DNA of 38,862 bases from an uncultured Flavobacteriales bacterium. GTDB lineage: Bacteria; Bacteroidota; Bacteroidia; Flavobacteriales_D; Crocinitomicaceae. The notes beneath the pieces are model-generated. The model made no database searches, was not told where the DNA came from, and saw only the letters and a list, made by a program, of their open reading frames with translations. Both the position numbers and the translations under genes were made by a program. Shown in pieces: positions 36,099 to 38,862 of this stretch; the first letter of the stretch is position 1; every line of letters begins with the position of its first letter. Location of the stretch: positions 1-38,862 of the forward strand of contig CAJQQA010000173.1 of assembly GCA_905480355.1 (NCBI GenBank). The letters run 5' to 3'.

Positions 36099-36756
36099 AT
36101 TCATTAATGTAGTTCTTCTTTTTGTTCTTTTCCCAACAATGCTGCTCACGGTTTTTGTAGGTTTTGATTTACCATTGAACTTTCTTAAAACGACAGGTCA
36201 ATTTTTGCCTTATAAGTTTGAAGTTTTCTTGGGTATAGGGATTTTTATATTAATCTTATTACTCCGTCGTACTGTTCGAAGGTGGATGGGAATTAAAATC
36301 GTTACTAAAACAAAAAAATTCAAATGGAATGCTGCCGTAAGCTCTGCACGGAAGAAACGAGTGGTGACCTATCTTTCATTAGAAGCGGTCATTATGCTTT
36401 TTCTTGGAACCGCGCTCTATACAGTTACCAATGATGCTTGGGCTCCTGCCGCAGCATTTTTATTCGGCACAATCGATAGTCTTCTATTTATTATTATCGG
36501 TCTATCAAAAAATGCATTTCGCGTAGGGATTTCTTCGAAAGCACTAATAGTTGCTGATAGAGAAGTGACACTTTTATATTTTACGGGGTTGAGAAAAGTT
36601 AGCACACATCAGCAAACTGTTTATTTTGATTACATAAAAGACTTACAACTTTCCTTCCCTATAGATTGTGTACAGGAAGAAAATCAAGTAGAATTTTTTG
36701 AAATTTTGGAAGCTCAATTTGACCCGGAAAGAGTTTATTTCACAAAGAAAAAGTAA
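36091..36756 (+). CDS. Hypothetical multi-TM membrane protein
   Basis: Several hydrophobic segments; 8-nt overlap with the DUF349 gene (ATGAATAA). Confidence 0.75.
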   Translation: MNKFINVVLLFVLFPTMLLTVFVGFDLPLNFLKTTGQFLPYKFEVFLGIGIFILILLLRRTVRRWMGIKIVTKTKKFKWNAAVSSARKKRVVTYLSLEAVIMLFLGTALYTVTNDAWAPAAAFLFGTIDSLLFIIIGLSKNAFRVGISSKALIVADREVTLLYFTGLRKVSTHQQTVYFDYIKDLQLSFPIDCVQEENQVEFFEILEAQFDPERVYFTKKK

Positions 36757-36853
36757 GCCCAGCTAATTTTTAAGAGTTATCATTCTTCCTCCCGCTTAAT
36801 CCAACTGTCCTTTCACTATTTGACATCAAGCCAATAATTTCGTATTTTTCGGT

Positions 36854-37876
36854 ATGGTAAAAATTAGTCGTCGGAACTTTGTTCCTATGTTAGGAACGGC
36901 ACTCATAGGTGCTTCGTGTTTATCTGTCCAAAACAATACTATTCCTATTCATTCTAGTATTCTCCCTAAGCGTTTACAAAAAGGAGATACAATTGGTATC
37001 TGCGCTCCAGCTGGAGGAATTAAGAATGAAGCTGAGCTTAAGGAGTTTCAAGATGTACTGGCTCGAATGGGTTTTAAAACTAAATTTAGTGAAAATTGCA
37101 CGAACAAATTCGGCTATTTTTCTGGAACAGATGAAGAAAGAGCTGCTGATTTCATGGCGCTTATTCATGACAATGAAGTTGATGCCATTTTTTTTCTTCG
37201 TGGTGGCTGGGGTTGTGCTAGAATTTTAGCTTATCTCGACTTTGAAGTCATTAAAAACAACCCTAAAGTCATCATGGGTTTTAGTGATATCACAACCTTG
37301 TTGAATGCTATCACTGTAAAAACTGGACTAGTTACATTTCATGGCCCGGGAGGAAATTCTACTTGGAATGACTACTCAATCAACTCTATTCAGCAATTAA
37401 TCGTTCATGCAGAATTAGTTACTTATAAAAATAACGCGTCGGATAGTCCAACCGTTACCTATTCACCTGGTTCAGCCAAAGGAGAATTATATGGTGGGAA
37501 CTTAACCGTTATTTGCAGCTTAATTGGCTCGGATTATCTCCCGAATTGGGAAGGTAAAATTCTCTTTCTTGAAGACGTCATGGAAGAACCGTACAGTATC
37601 GATAGAATGTTAACTCAACTCAAACTTTCGGGTGTTTTAGATCAAGTTAACGGAGTAGTATTGGGTAGTTTTAGAAAATGTATTGCTGAAGATCCTGAGC
37701 ATTCATTCACGTTGGAAGAAGTATTTGAGCAACATTTCACTGATATAAGTATTCCCGTATTCTCCGGATTACAATTCGGTCATACACTTAATAAAATGAC
37801 TTTCCCCGTTGGAATTAAGGTGGAGATGAGCACAGATAATAAAACCCTCTCAATGTTAGCTCCGAGTGTTTTTTAG
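36854..37876 (+). CDS. S66 LD-carboxypeptidase (muramoyltetrapeptide carboxypeptidase, LdcA-like)
   Basis: LQKGDTIGICAPAGGIKNEAELKEFQDVLARMGFK, FFLRGGWGCARIL, IMGFSDITTLLNAI, FHGPGG, GGNLTVICSLIGSDYLPNWEGKILFLEDVMEEPYSIDRMLTQL. Confidence 0.95.
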   Translation: MVKISRRNFVPMLGTALIGASCLSVQNNTIPIHSSILPKRLQKGDTIGICAPAGGIKNEAELKEFQDVLARMGFKTKFSENCTNKFGYFSGTDEERAADFMALIHDNEVDAIFFLRGGWGCARILAYLDFEVIKNNPKVIMGFSDITTLLNAITVKTGLVTFHGPGGNSTWNDYSINSIQQLIVHAELVTYKNNASDSPTVTYSPGSAKGELYGGNLTVICSLIGSDYLPNWEGKILFLEDVMEEPYSIDRMLTQLKLSGVLDQVNGVVLGSFRKCIAEDPEHSFTLEEVFEQHFTDISIPVFSGLQFGHTLNKMTFPVGIKVEMSTDNKTLSMLAPSVF

Positions 37877-37879
37877 TTC

Positions 37880-38862
37880 TTAAAACTTATACGATTGAAC
37901 ACGTATTTCATTTTTCAAATTATGTTTTGCATCTTCTAATTTCATAATCGGAACATATCTTCCACCGCCTAAAGTAGCAGATTCTTCCATCTCTAATTTA
38001 TCCCCCGTTTTATTTCTAATTCCAACAACCGACATCGTAATGCCTTTCTTAAGGTATTTTTTTATGTATCTTTTATAATCATCTGAATTTCTGTTAAAAG
38101 CTCCATCCGTTATTAAGATAACATGATTCGTTCCGTTCGAAATTTTAGATTTTAGTGCTGTTTTATACCCTAACTTAATGCCTGAACCACCAGCAGTATA
38201 TCCGTATGCTTTTAATTCTTCAATTTCATTTTTTATTTTTTCTTTCTCGGACCCAGATGTCGGTTTAAGAATTACCCTCGAATCATTCGCATACGTAACA
38301 ATGCTAAATTTATCTTGTGGTCGCAACATGTCTGTTAGCTGCATCAATGAATACTTCATCAATTCAATTTTGTCTACCTGTTTCATTGATGAAGAAACAT
38401 CGAGTATAAAGACAACATTCACTGGGTTAAAGTATTCTTCATCAAAATTGTTCCGGTCTAAATCTGTTAATAGTACTGGCACATTCGTTTCAATAGTGGT
38501 TATTGGAGGTGCTTCTTCTATATTGGGTTCATCGGTTTCTATTTCAATAATTATCTTTGGTTCTGGCTCTATAACAACCAAAGTAGTTGAATCAATTAAT
38601 ACTGGAGGAGCTTCAACAATAGTTCTATCCCTTTCCAGCTCAATCAATACGTGGTTGCGACGGAAATTAACATATTGCCCTTTTTCTGAAGAATAATACC
38701 CCTCGTGTTCAGCAAAGAAATAACTCAAACCAAGTGTCGCATCTTCCTTTATTATTCCCTTTCTATTCGTTGTGTTTTCCCAAATAGCTCTGCCATTTTG
38801 AATCATGGTTACATTTGAGTTACTTAATTCTTCACGTGAATCTTTATCGATGGTCACTACAG
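37880..38862 (-). CDS. VWA-domain protein, N-terminus beyond the window edge
   Basis: NVVFILDVSSSMKQVDKIELMKYSLMQLTDMLRPQDKFSIVTYANDS (MIDAS DxSxS), HVILITDGAFN. Frame open to the window end. Confidence 0.92.
   Translation of the reverse strand, partial: VVTIDKDSREELSNSNVTMIQNGRAIWENTTNRKGIIKEDATLGLSYFFAEHEGYYSSEKGQYVNFRRNHVLIELERDRTIVEAPPVLIDSTTLVVIEPEPKIIIEIETDEPNIEEAPPITTIETNVPVLLTDLDRNNFDEEYFNPVNVVFILDVSSSMKQVDKIELMKYSLMQLTDMLRPQDKFSIVTYANDSRVILKPTSGSEKEKIKNEIEELKAYGYTAGGSGIKLGYKTALKSKISNGTNHVILITDGAFNRNSDDYKRYIKKYLKKGITMSVVGIRNKTGDKLEMEESATLGGGRYVPIMKLEDAKHNLKNEIRVQSYKF

Noticed and set aside
38178-38696. 172-aa plus-strand ORF
   Set aside because: Antisense to the VWA protein; Ser/Ile/Thr-rich composition mirrors the acidic linker.
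1-38862. CRISPR arrays, tRNA/rRNA genes, transposases, integrases, defence-gene hallmarks
   Set aside because: None seen on either strand by eye; tRNAscan-SE, CRISPR finders and DefenseFinder would be needed for a formal negative.

Overview
AT-rich chromosomal window that looks like a Bacteroidota/Flavobacteriia-type genome. Supporting signs are a T9SS C-terminal sorting domain, a DUF4270 lipoprotein, TAnnTTTG-type -7 boxes, and a PaaZ/PfkB/DUF349/AsmA complement. Most of it is ordinary, densely packed housekeeping content: S8 peptidase with T9SS tail (5'-truncated by the window), GH92 mannosidase, cyclophilin-FKBP fusion PPIase, NAD kinase, CBS protein, PdxJ, RfaE2-type nucleotidyltransferase, YbhN-like membrane protein, PanC, a starch-synthase N-domain-only protein, DUF4270, GlmS, an alkyltransferase-like protein, an SDR epimerase, a YD-repeat protein, an SGNH-SGNH-MBOAT O-acylation cassette, DinB, PaaZ, DusB, short DUF1456, AsmA-like, PfkB, DUF349, a membrane protein, S66 LD-carboxypeptidase and a VWA protein (truncated at the right edge). 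I saw no rRNA, tRNA, CRISPR array or transposase. The most notable parts are: (i) a ~1.7 kb gene graveyard (about 1450-3137) with a frameshifted SDR-epimerase remnant, a second decayed minus-strand ORF, and a 9-bp x4 tandem repeat next to a perfect 10-bp hairpin; (ii) the SGNH-SGNH-MBOAT cassette, whose first gene has a hidden in-frame N-terminal TM segment lacking a normal start codon; (iii) a starch-synthase N-domain with a degenerate KTGGL motif; (iv) a dual-family PPIase with a His-rich tail; (v) three convergent gene pairs that share palindromic 4-nt stop codons. I did not find convincing evidence for a wholly new defence or mobile system. All family calls are from reading the protein sequences, with no database search.
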